Part shown: piece after piece, positions 1 through 6,144 of the stretch
How the letters are laid out: each line of letters starts with the position of its first letter
How positions within the stretch are numbered: position 1 is the stretch's first letter
Assembly: GCA_005793615.1 (NCBI GenBank)
Contig: SXRI01000359.1
Location: forward strand, 1 to 6,460
DNA from: Bdellovibrionales bacterium
Lineage (GTDB): Bacteria > Bdellovibrionota > Bdellovibrionia > Bdellovibrionales > JAMPXM01
DNA length: 6,460 nt
Direction of reading: 5' to 3'
Program-made: the position numbers and the translations under genes
Notes under the pieces: model-generated
What the model saw: only the letters and a program-made list of their open reading frames with translations
Databases searched by the model: none
Told to the model about the DNA's origin: nothing

Positions 1-376
1 CAAACATGCTCTCGAGGGATTCTCGGATTGTCTACGCCTTGAACTCAAACAATTCGGAATCAACGTGATCATAGTTGAGCCGGGAATCATCCAGACTGAA
101 TTTGGTGATGTTTTATCCGGACCACTTTTGAAACGCTCCGAAGGCGGAGCCTATCAGACACTGGCGCGAAAGTTTGCAAAGGCAACCGAAGCATCCTATG
201 CCGACGGGGCGGCCTCGCCACCCGAGCTCATTGCCAACACCATTTCAATCGCAATCAGCTCGCCTAGCCCGAAGACGCGTTACCTTGTGGGAAAACTGGC
301 AAAACCGTTGGTTTTCGCGCGCCGCTGGTTCGGTGATCGGTTATTTGACAAGGCCGTGATGAGCCAACTGAAGTAG
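1..376 (+). CDS. Short-chain dehydrogenase/reductase (SDR), C-terminal part, 5' end outside window
   Basis: This is the last 124 codons of a classical SDR, a Rossmann-fold NAD(P)-dependent oxidoreductase of the cytoplasm. The first full codon in the window (bases 2-4) is a lysine followed by HALEGFSDCLRLEL. That matches the segment starting at the catalytic Lys of the YxxxK motif, so the Tyr, Ser and cofactor-binding glycines lie upstream, outside the window. About 25 residues on, VEPGIIQTEF is the usual SDR 'PG...T' strand and loop after beta-6, which contacts the nicotinamide. The tail, with SPSPKTRYLVG and a basic WFGDRLFD segment, resembles SDRs of the DltE/retinol-dehydrogenase-like type. 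The frame could also be opened at a GTG at 65, but the conserved residues before it show that this is an internal codon. The substrate cannot be read from this fragment. The gene converges on the aconitase gene 43 bp away. Confidence 0.9.
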   Translation, partial: KHALEGFSDCLRLELKQFGINVIIVEPGIIQTEFGDVLSGPLLKRSEGGAYQTLARKFAKATEASYADGAASPPELIANTISIAISSPSPKTRYLVGKLAKPLVFARRWFGDRLFDKAVMSQLK

Positions 377-405
377 ATCTCGCGGAGCTCTTCATATTGG
401 CTCAT
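359..405. terminator. Inverted repeat at the SDR/aconitase convergent junction, possible bidirectional terminator
   Basis: The left arm ATGAGCCAA-c-TGAAG (359-373) pairs with the right arm CTTCA-ta-TTGGCTCAT (390-405). This gives 9 + 5 base pairs interrupted by one 1x2 internal loop. The 16-base loop (374-389) has a small CTC/GAG stem of its own. The left arm is the last codons of the SDR gene, and the structure ends 14 bases before the aconitase stop codon. A shared terminator is a natural reading for this position. However, the run after the stem is only TTTC on the + strand and there is no U-tract on the - strand, so termination is inferred rather than shown. Confidence 0.5.
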
Positions 406-419
406 TTCAGGTTCTGAGG

Positions 420-2633
420 TTAACGTCGCACCGAACTCAATGCTGAACCGGCCTGAAACCATGCGAGCTGCTCACGATTGTAGGAGTGGAGTAGAGCGAT
501 CTCTTTGCTCTCTCCATTAATGTGAGTCACTCTCATGATCACCGGGCGTCCCGGAGCTAGATCTTTTAGACCGAGCACCGTCACGCGGTCAGTTTCTTGT
601 AGGAGTTCATAATCGCTCGCCTTTGAAAAGGTGAGCGCGAGCAGTCCTTGCTTTTTGAGGTTCGACTCATGAATACGCGCAAAGGACTTCGCGATCACGG
701 CGGTGCAACCAAGATGTCGCGCCGACATCGCCGCATGTTCTCGAGAGGACCCTTCGCCGTAGTTTTCATCGCCGATGATCACCCAGCCCTGGCCGGCAGC
801 CTGATAGGCGCGAGCCACATCGGCGAACGCGAAACCGTCTTTCCCGTTAAGTAGATTCTTACCCTCCCCGATTTCGCTGGTGAAAGCGTTAGTCGCTCCA
901 CCGAGAAGGTTCTTCGAGATGTTGGAAAGATGGCCGCGAAAGCGTAACCACGGGCCAGCGGGACTGATGTGGTCGGTCGTGCATTGACCATGGATCTTAG
1001 CAAGAATCAGCTGATCGATGAAATCGGCGCCCTGCCATGGCGCAAAGGGCTCGAGACGCTCGAGTCGTTGAGAGTTGGCACGTACAATAACACCGGCCGA
1101 ACGTTTAAAAAAACCATTCTTAGGTAGTTCATCGCTCGCTGGCGGTTCGAGTCTCAGTTCACCTTGAGGAGTTGCAATCGTGTCGCTCATCGGATTGAAA
1201 TCGAGACGCCCGGCGAGAGTCAAAGCCATGACTATTTCAGGTGACGCGATAAACGATAGAGTACTTCGATTGCCATCGTTACGACCGCGGAAGTTACGGT
1301 TGAAAGTGGTAAGTATGACGTTGGGTTTATCTAAAGATGTACCATCTCGTTTCCATTGACCGATGCACGGGCCGCAGGCGTTCGCCAGAACAGTGGCGCC
1401 GACGTTAGCGAGATCTTTCATAAAACCATCGCGTTCAATCGTGTCGCGAATAAGTGTTGAACCTGGAGACAGTAACAGTGGATTTTTTGTTGAAATACCA
1501 GCAGTGCTCGCTTGTCTTGCGATCGAGGCAGCTCGGCCTATGTCTTCATATGAGGAGTTAGTGCAGCTGCCGATCAGGGCCGCGGAGAGCTTGAGAGGCC
1601 AACCGTTTTCGTGTGCCTCTTTCGCCAACTGTGAAAGAGGCCGTGCGCGATCAGGGGAGTGAGGACCGACAATGTGGGGTTCAAGAGTGGTGAGATTGAT
1701 TTCATAGACTTCATCGAAGTAGGCACTCGGACTGGCCAGGACCTCGCTATCAGCCGTGAGCAGCTCTATATTTTCAAACGCCAAAGTCGCAAGATTTGCG
1801 CGTTCAGTAGTGATCAAGTAGTTGGCCATTTTCTCGTCAAACGGAAAGATGGAACCGGTGGCACCAACCTCGGCTCCCATATTGGCGATTGTTGCTTTGC
1901 CGGTACAACTGAGTGACGCGGCTCCGTCTCCGAAATACTCGATGATGGCATCTGTTCCGCCTTTGGTCGTCAGCATGCCGCAGAGTTTGAGAATCACGTC
2001 TTTCGCTGAAGTCCAAGCGCCGAGTTTTCCTGTGAGATGCACGCCGATGACCTTAGGCTGTTTTACCTCCCAAGGCATTCCGGCCATCACTTCGGCGGCT
2101 TCAGATCCGCCCACGCCTGAGGCGAGCATACCGAGTCCGCCGGCATTGGCCGTGTGTGAATCAGTGCCGATGAGGAGTCCGCCTGGGAAGGCGTAGTTTT
2201 CGAGAATCACTTGATGAATGATTCCCGAACCCGGTTTCCAGAACTCCAGTCCGTAGTGGTCGGATGCTGATTGCAAAAATTCATAGATCTCTTCGTTGGC
2301 GGTTTTGGCGGCCGGTAGGTCTACTTCAGCGCCCTGGTGGGCTTGAATGAGGTGGTCGCAATGAATGGTTGTTGGCACTTCCGCGGCCGTTCTTTCGGCG
2401 AGCATGAACTGAAGAAGTGCCATCTGTGCACTGACATCTTGCATCGCCACACGATCAGGCTTGAGCAGAAGGTAAGACTGTCCGCGCGCAAGAGCTTGGG
2501 CGTCATGGTCGTGGAGATGCCCGAAGAGAAGTTTTTCGCTCAAAGTTAAGGAGCGAGAAAGGCGCCTGCGAACGGTTTTTAGGTTGGCGGCGACTTTAGA
2601 GTAGGTCTGACTGACGATGGTTTGATTATTCAT
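420..2633 (-). CDS. acn: Aconitate hydratase (aconitase), mitochondrial ACO2-like type
   Basis: This cytoplasmic [4Fe-4S] enzyme of 737 residues interconverts citrate and isocitrate through cis-aconitate in the TCA cycle. It follows the mitochondrial ACO2 type, with mature-enzyme-like length, not the longer AcnA/IRP1 or AcnB types. Cluster ligands are Cys357 (GSCTNSS), Cys420 and Cys423 (ACGPCIGQW). Active-site segments are Gln65-Asp66 (MQD), His91 (HCDH), Asp158-Ser159-His160 (GTDSH), Arg446 and Arg451 (NRNFRGRND), Arg566 (FRGH), and the Ser629-Ser630-Arg631-Glu-His motif of the swivelling C-terminal domain (GEGSSREH). All the expected catalytic residues I could check are present. The linker before domain 4 (about residues 495-520) looks about a dozen residues shorter than in mammalian ACO2, judged from memory. 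An ATG 21 bases further upstream (2654) would add seven residues. The start at 2633 is preferred because AAGGAGG lies five bases before it, inside the extra codons. The gene is divergent from a LysR regulator gene, which probably controls it. Confidence 0.97.
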   Translation of the reverse strand: MNNQTIVSQTYSKVAANLKTVRRRLSRSLTLSEKLLFGHLHDHDAQALARGQSYLLLKPDRVAMQDVSAQMALLQFMLAERTAAEVPTTIHCDHLIQAHQGAEVDLPAAKTANEEIYEFLQSASDHYGLEFWKPGSGIIHQVILENYAFPGGLLIGTDSHTANAGGLGMLASGVGGSEAAEVMAGMPWEVKQPKVIGVHLTGKLGAWTSAKDVILKLCGMLTTKGGTDAIIEYFGDGAASLSCTGKATIANMGAEVGATGSIFPFDEKMANYLITTERANLATLAFENIELLTADSEVLASPSAYFDEVYEINLTTLEPHIVGPHSPDRARPLSQLAKEAHENGWPLKLSAALIGSCTNSSYEDIGRAASIARQASTAGISTKNPLLLSPGSTLIRDTIERDGFMKDLANVGATVLANACGPCIGQWKRDGTSLDKPNVILTTFNRNFRGRNDGNRSTLSFIASPEIVMALTLAGRLDFNPMSDTIATPQGELRLEPPASDELPKNGFFKRSAGVIVRANSQRLERLEPFAPWQGADFIDQLILAKIHGQCTTDHISPAGPWLRFRGHLSNISKNLLGGATNAFTSEIGEGKNLLNGKDGFAFADVARAYQAAGQGWVIIGDENYGEGSSREHAAMSARHLGCTAVIAKSFARIHESNLKKQGLLALTFSKASDYELLQETDRVTVLGLKDLAPGRPVIMRVTHINGESKEIALLHSYNREQLAWFQAGSALSSVRR

Positions 2634-2638
2634 ATCGT

Positions 2639-2645
2639 CCTCCTT
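2639..2645 (-). promoter_or_regulatory. Shine-Dalgarno site that fixes the aconitase start
   Basis: On the minus strand AAGGAGG is followed by five bases (ACGAT) and then the ATG at 2633. A match this good at this spacing makes 2633 the start. The alternative ATG at 2654 has no comparable site and would place the SD inside the coding region. Confidence 0.85.
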
Positions 2646-2695
2646 GGCTTTCATTCTCGCCCGTCAGAACGTAAGAAAAAATTGAATAAGTAGAA

Positions 2696-2701
2696 TATAA
2701 T
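2696..2701 (+). promoter_or_regulatory. Probable -10 box of the LysR regulator gene
   Basis: A perfect TATAAT lies 17 bases before the LysR ATG. Initiation about seven bases downstream would leave a leader of only about ten bases, with a weak AGGA two bases from the ATG. No good -35 hexamer lies 16-18 bp upstream; TTGAAT at 2682 is too close. The regulator may therefore be made at a low level. The box overlaps the LysR-box-like element at 2698-2713. Confidence 0.45.
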
Positions 2702-2713
2702 CGTGTAGTATTA
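2698..2713. promoter_or_regulatory. Candidate LysR box (TAAT-N8-ATTA, T-N11-A) in the acn/LysR divergent gap
   Basis: The element has perfect 4-base inverted arms, TAAT (2698-2701) and ATTA (2710-2713), around an 8-base spacer. It satisfies the T-N11-A rule typical of LysR-family recognition sites. It overlaps the regulator's own TATAAT box, which would fit autorepression, and lies 65 bp upstream of the aconitase start. The arms are short and AT-rich and the gap is AT-rich, so a chance match is possible. The position between a LysR gene and its divergent neighbour is the stronger argument. Confidence 0.45.
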
Positions 2714-2718
2714 GGAAT

Positions 2719-3603
2719 ATGTTAGAAGGCTTGAGATCTTTGATCGCCGTGGAGAAACTGGGAACCGTGAGCGAGGCTGCTGTTCAGCTGAGACTCACTC
2801 AATCGGCAGTGAGCAAAAGGTTACAGGCTCTTGAGCGTGAAATAGGTCAGCGCCTTGTGGAAAGAGACGGTCGACGCTTACGCTTGACTCGATCCGGTTT
2901 TGACCTGCTCGCCAAGGCCAGGCCGCTGCTCGCTGAAATCGAGAATCTCAAAGTCATTAGTGGTGCACCTGAAGAGCGTGAGTTCTCAATCGGCGTATCC
3001 GATTCCATTGCGGCGTCTTGGGGACCAGCAGTTTTGCGGCAGACGTTGGCCGCGGTGCCTGAGCTCAAAGTGCGGGTGCATGTTCATCGTAGCACCTTGA
3101 TTATCGAAAACATCAAGCTCGGCCGCTATGATCTTGGGCTTCTCACTTGTAAAGAAACTGAAGGCGGACTGGTTTCGGTACCATTGACGAGCGAAGAGAT
3201 GGTGTTGATCGGTGTACGTCGCCAAAAGACTCGTGCGCGCGAACCTGCTATCGCCTCAGTACCCTCTCCGACTCCGATACTAACAATAGAAACGGCGTCA
3301 GCCACATGGCGAGAAGTCGGCCCTGTCGCCATTAAACATCCACGTTTTCAAGGTCGGAAATTTGAGTTTGTTGAGTCGTTTACCGCAGCGGCGCAAATGG
3401 CGCGTGAGGGATTCGGACAGGCTTTGGTCCCTAAGGGGGTTGCGAACTCGCTTGGTTTCAAGGCGTCAGAGATCACCTCGTTGTCGCCTAAAATCTATCG
3501 CCATGTTCAGTTCGTGACCCGAAAAACTCTGCTTGAACTCGAACTGGTTCAGAAGTTTGTGAAGTCCCTTGCGCATTTCTCTGTAAACGGCGCGTCGCTA
3601 TAG
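2719..3603 (+). CDS. LysR-family transcriptional regulator, divergent from aconitase
   Basis: This is a 294-residue LysR-type DNA-binding regulator of normal family length. Residues 1-60 form the winged helix-turn-helix: LRSLIAVEKLGTVSEAA, then LTQSAVSKRLQALEREIG (helix-turn-helix, recognition helix about residues 27-37), then a wing with RLVERDGRRLRLTRSG. A linker helix follows (61-80). The effector-binding, periplasmic-binding-protein-like domain starts near EFSIGVSDSIAASWGP (88 onward) and includes GRYDLGLL (135-142) and GFGQALVPKGVA (231-242), a typical late segment of the fold. The N-terminus matches the usual start of the family, and an in-frame TAA lies 21 bases upstream, so the ATG at 2719 is the only sensible start. 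By family precedent it probably controls the divergent aconitase gene and itself, with a small molecule as co-inducer. A TCA intermediate such as citrate is plausible but cannot be read from the sequence. Confidence 0.93.
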   Translation: MLEGLRSLIAVEKLGTVSEAAVQLRLTQSAVSKRLQALEREIGQRLVERDGRRLRLTRSGFDLLAKARPLLAEIENLKVISGAPEEREFSIGVSDSIAASWGPAVLRQTLAAVPELKVRVHVHRSTLIIENIKLGRYDLGLLTCKETEGGLVSVPLTSEEMVLIGVRRQKTRAREPAIASVPSPTPILTIETASATWREVGPVAIKHPRFQGRKFEFVESFTAAAQMAREGFGQALVPKGVANSLGFKASEITSLSPKIYRHVQFVTRKTLLELELVQKFVKSLAHFSVNGASL

Positions 3604-3718
3604 GTGGGCTCACTCAGTATCCAAGTCATTCTAATTGTTGACCGCAAGGGTCTCCAAAGTCATCCTTAGCGACATTAGAGATACTTAACAGATCAACAAC
3701 TTAGAAATGGTATTCATC

Positions 3719-3979
3719 ATGAAAGCATTATTCATGGCAGCTCTCTTGGCCGCATCGTTCACCGCTAGCAACGCGTTTGCAGTTTGCGATAAGACCACAA
3801 CCAAAGATAACGTCGCAGCGGCTGACACTGCTTGTGACAAAGCGAAAAAAGGTGATGTTTGCATTTTGGCTAACACTCCTCCGTCTTGCGGCGCGCCTGG
3901 TGCGAAAGATGCGGCTTGTAAGCGTGACAAGGTTTGCGCTAGCGGTAAATGCGACACTAAGACCAGCAAGTGCCTGTAA
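3719..3979 (+). CDS. Small secreted eight-cysteine protein, function unknown
   Basis: The product is 86 residues with a clear Sec signal peptide: MK, a hydrophobic core (ALFMAALLAASF), and an A-F-A signal peptidase I site at residues 19-21. The mature part of about 65 residues has eight cysteines (23, 39, 48, 57, 67, 73, 78, 85), enough for four disulfides. It is rich in Lys, Asp, Ala and Thr, has no Glu, and has a net positive charge. The last four cysteines follow C-x5-C-x4-C-x6-C (CKRDKVCASGKC and onward), resembling short Dickkopf-like or 'CxSGxC' modules seen in secreted proteins of myxobacteria and relatives; this similarity is from memory. It is probably a disulfide-stabilised protein of the periplasm, surface or medium. 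An ATG at 3707 would add MVFI. Neither start has a good Shine-Dalgarno site, and 3719 is chosen because it gives a standard MK signal peptide. I do not recognise a named family. A strong hairpin follows 44 bases after the stop. Confidence 0.82.
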   Translation: MKALFMAALLAASFTASNAFAVCDKTTTKDNVAAADTACDKAKKGDVCILANTPPSCGAPGAKDAACKRDKVCASGKCDTKTSKCL

Positions 3980-4023
3980 GGGCTTGTTGCTAGCCAGTCG
4001 CCTGTAAGTGAGCGTGGTTAGAA

Positions 4024-4078
4024 AAAGGGCCCTTAGCATGGATTTATCTAGCGATAAATCTCATGCTAAGGGCCCTTT
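4024..4078. terminator. Very long hairpin, probable bidirectional terminator between the cysteine-rich protein and OPT genes
   Basis: The outer arms AAAGGGCCCTTAGCATG (4024-4040) and CATGCTAAGGGCCCTTT (4062-4078) are perfectly complementary over 17 bp. The stem continues with GATTTATC (4041-4048) against GATAAATC (4053-4060), another 8 perfect base pairs. The interruptions are a single bulged T (4061) and a TAGC loop. On the minus strand the stem runs into TTTTTC, a good U-tract for ending the OPT transcript if it reads this far. On the plus strand the tail is TTTGCTTTG, which is poorer. It lies between two convergent genes, 44 bases after one stop codon and 36 bases beyond the other. Confidence 0.85.
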
Positions 4079-4114
4079 GCTTTGTGATCACGAGCCAGAT
4101 AACGAGTTAGGCGA

Positions 4115-6010
4115 TCAGGGTGCCAAAACCACATTTTCGAGAATGATCAGAATAATACCGATAATCGATCCACCCGCGATCACGCCGGCGCAAAGAGTCT
4201 CTTGATTGTCGACGAATGAGCGATAGCCAAATGATTCCTTATTGTCTTTGTAGATCTTGCCCATGACAAAGAAGAACAATGCACCCATCGCCATTGACAG
4301 CGAGTCGGTGAACTTCAAGACAAATGCCAAGCCCAGCCCGACGCCCGAAATCGGGAAGCGGCCTTTCGAGCGTATATTGAAGATCTCGCACAAGATGCCG
4401 ATGACGGCACCTAAGACCACACCGATGACAGCCGTCGGATGAAGAGCACTCAGGCCTTTAGTTAGAACTTCGGCCACCGCTTTCCATACCGCTGCACCAG
4501 GCATCGGCAGTTTGTCCGAGGTGAACAACGAAATATCACCATGAAAGATCTGATAATAAACCGGCACAGCGACGAGTGCGCCGGCGAAAATACCAAGTAC
4601 GTGACCGATTGCTTGATGGCGAGGTTTACCACCGAGCATGTAACCTGGCTTGATATCCATTAAGAGGTTACTGGCATTAAGCGAAACTTCGGTGGTGATA
4701 CCGGCGGTCATCAGGTTGGTAGAGATATTTCCCGGAGCCAAGACCGAATAAGTGATTTGCGTGAGTTTCGACAGCGCACCACCGGGAGTGATCGCGGTGA
4801 GGCCAGTTGATGTTACGTCGATGAGTGTGAACACAAACACCAGCGGAATAGCGATCAGTCCAAGAACCCAGTGTAAATCAAACCACGCGTGACCAAGATA
4901 AACCGTCAGCGCGCCAACCACCGGAATGCCGACGGCGAAAATCCACATTGGTAACTCGATATGCTCAAGGGGATCCTTCTTCTGCTTATTGCTACCGGAA
5001 ACTTTGTGAAATAACCGCGTAAATGACTCGAGAATCAATTTCGGTTTAGCAAAGAACGAGAACAGCGAAGCTGCGGCCATCATCGAGGCGCCCGTCCACA
5101 ACGACCACATGGCGATATTCTTAAAACCTGTCCCGGTGATGATGCCGTTCTGAATCATAAAAGGCGCAAGGAGAAAGTAGTTGATGAACGCACCGATGAG
5201 AAGCGACATCGCCGTTTTCATATTCATCAGACCGCCAGTGCCGACCATGACGATCGATGAGTCGACCTGAACGGTAAGGTCCTTTAACGGTGTTCCGAGA
5301 ATCGATGGCGTGAAGAACTTGTAAACGATACTATCCCAGTATTCAGGGAGTTGCAGGAACGGCGCTCTTATCGCTTTCATCACGGTTTCACTGCGCATGG
5401 TTTCAATCAAGGCCGAAAGCCCCGCACCCACCATGAGAAGCTTGGCTTTGAACATGCCATCGTTACCACCGGCGTCGGTGTGCAAGTTGTCTAGTACGAT
5501 GCCGGCAGCGCGGCCTTCCGGAAACGGCAACTGTTCTTCGTTAATGAAACGCTTCTTGAGTGGAAACGCGAACAACACTCCAAGTAAAGACAGAACCACG
5601 ATCCACCAGAAGGTCTGCCACATCGGTACGACCTGACCCGTGACCATCATATAGGCCGGCATCGAGGAAATCAGCGGGGCCGTCATGTAGCCGGCACTGG
5701 TGGCGATCGATTGCATGGCATTGTTTTCGAGAATGGTCATCTCTTTGCCGATTTTCATGCGCGAGAGAAACTTAAACAGCGCGAACGACAAAATCACCGA
5801 GGTGATGCCGACGCCGAGGGTCCAGCCGGTTTTGATACCGACGTAGAGATTCGTGAGGCTCAAAACGCCACCAAGAATCATACCCGTTAAAGCCGAACGA
5901 ATGTTGAGCTGGGGCATGTCGCCGCGATAGACTTTCTTTAACCACCAATCGTCCTTCTCTTCGAGGGTCATGGTGTGAATCTGCTCATTGTTCAGCTCAT
6001 GGATTGCCAT
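4115..6010 (-). CDS. OPT-family (oligopeptide transporter superfamily) membrane protein
   Basis: This is a 631-residue polytopic inner-membrane protein. A cytoplasmic-looking N-terminus of about 35 residues with NNEQIHTMTLEEKDDWWLKKVY is followed by roughly 14 hydrophobic segments. Family signatures include LTNLYVGIKTGWTLGVG (52-68), ENNAMQSIATSAGYM (95-109), LPFPEGRAAGIVL (161-173), the AITPGGALSKLTQ segment (406-418), PGNISTNLMTAGITTEVSLNAS (426-447) and HPTAVIGVVLGAVIG (524-538). These match bacterial OPT proteins, secondary transporters thought to import peptides or metal chelates with protons. The substrate is not determined by sequence. A longer frame from 6100 is rejected: AGGAGGAG lies eight bases before the ATG at 6010, and the promoter at 6045-6073 lies inside the extra stretch. 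The gene stands alone with its own promoter, downstream of the PhnA-like gene on the same strand. Confidence 0.93.
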   Translation of the reverse strand: MAIHELNNEQIHTMTLEEKDDWWLKKVYRGDMPQLNIRSALTGMILGGVLSLTNLYVGIKTGWTLGVGITSVILSFALFKFLSRMKIGKEMTILENNAMQSIATSAGYMTAPLISSMPAYMMVTGQVVPMWQTFWWIVVLSLLGVLFAFPLKKRFINEEQLPFPEGRAAGIVLDNLHTDAGGNDGMFKAKLLMVGAGLSALIETMRSETVMKAIRAPFLQLPEYWDSIVYKFFTPSILGTPLKDLTVQVDSSIVMVGTGGLMNMKTAMSLLIGAFINYFLLAPFMIQNGIITGTGFKNIAMWSLWTGASMMAAASLFSFFAKPKLILESFTRLFHKVSGSNKQKKDPLEHIELPMWIFAVGIPVVGALTVYLGHAWFDLHWVLGLIAIPLVFVFTLIDVTSTGLTAITPGGALSKLTQITYSVLAPGNISTNLMTAGITTEVSLNASNLLMDIKPGYMLGGKPRHQAIGHVLGIFAGALVAVPVYYQIFHGDISLFTSDKLPMPGAAVWKAVAEVLTKGLSALHPTAVIGVVLGAVIGILCEIFNIRSKGRFPISGVGLGLAFVLKFTDSLSMAMGALFFFVMGKIYKDNKESFGYRSFVDNQETLCAGVIAGGSIIGIILIILENVVLAP

Positions 6011-6018
6011 AGGGGAAT

Positions 6019-6026
6019 CTCCTCCT
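6019..6026 (-). promoter_or_regulatory. Shine-Dalgarno site that fixes the OPT transporter start
   Basis: On the minus strand AGGAGGAG is followed by eight bases and then ATG at 6010 (MAIHELNN). This decides against the ATG at 6100, which would add 30 residues, including an unusual basic stretch, that do not look like an OPT N-terminus. Confidence 0.85.
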
Positions 6027-6044
6027 GGTCGTTTCAGTCGGCGC

Positions 6045-6073
6045 AATCTAGTCTGCATGCTGGTTGATGTCAA
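6045..6073 (-). promoter_or_regulatory. Sigma-70-type promoter of the OPT transporter gene
   Basis: The minus strand reads TTGACA (6073-6068, a perfect -35), a 17-base spacer, and TAGATT (6050-6045, four of six matches including the key first, second and last bases of the -10). Transcription would start near 6038, giving a leader of about 28 bases that contains the Shine-Dalgarno site. Hexamer quality, spacing and position all agree. Confidence 0.75.
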
Positions 6074-6144
6074 AGAAGGCAAATAAGGGGTCAGAAGCAT
6101 TTTTCAGTACACAGCGCAGCAATCGCGCCGGAAGGGTGGGGCCC

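Noticed and set aside
648..2549. Several open frames on the + strand opposite aconitase (648-854, 1363-1662, 1659-1916, 1822-2196, 2337-2549)
   Set aside because: They are antisense to a fully conserved aconitase gene, have low-complexity or domain-free translations and lack ribosome sites. They are shadows of its codon pattern.
3640..3652. GACC-gcaag-GGTC hairpin after the LysR gene as a terminator
   Set aside because: The stem is only four base pairs and no T-run follows. It is too weak to call.
3728..4039. Minus-strand frames opposite the cysteine-rich protein (3685-3969, 3728-4039) as alternative genes
   Set aside because: The + strand frame has a textbook signal peptide and regularly spaced cysteines. 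The minus-strand frames have no recognisable features, and one runs into the hairpin arm.
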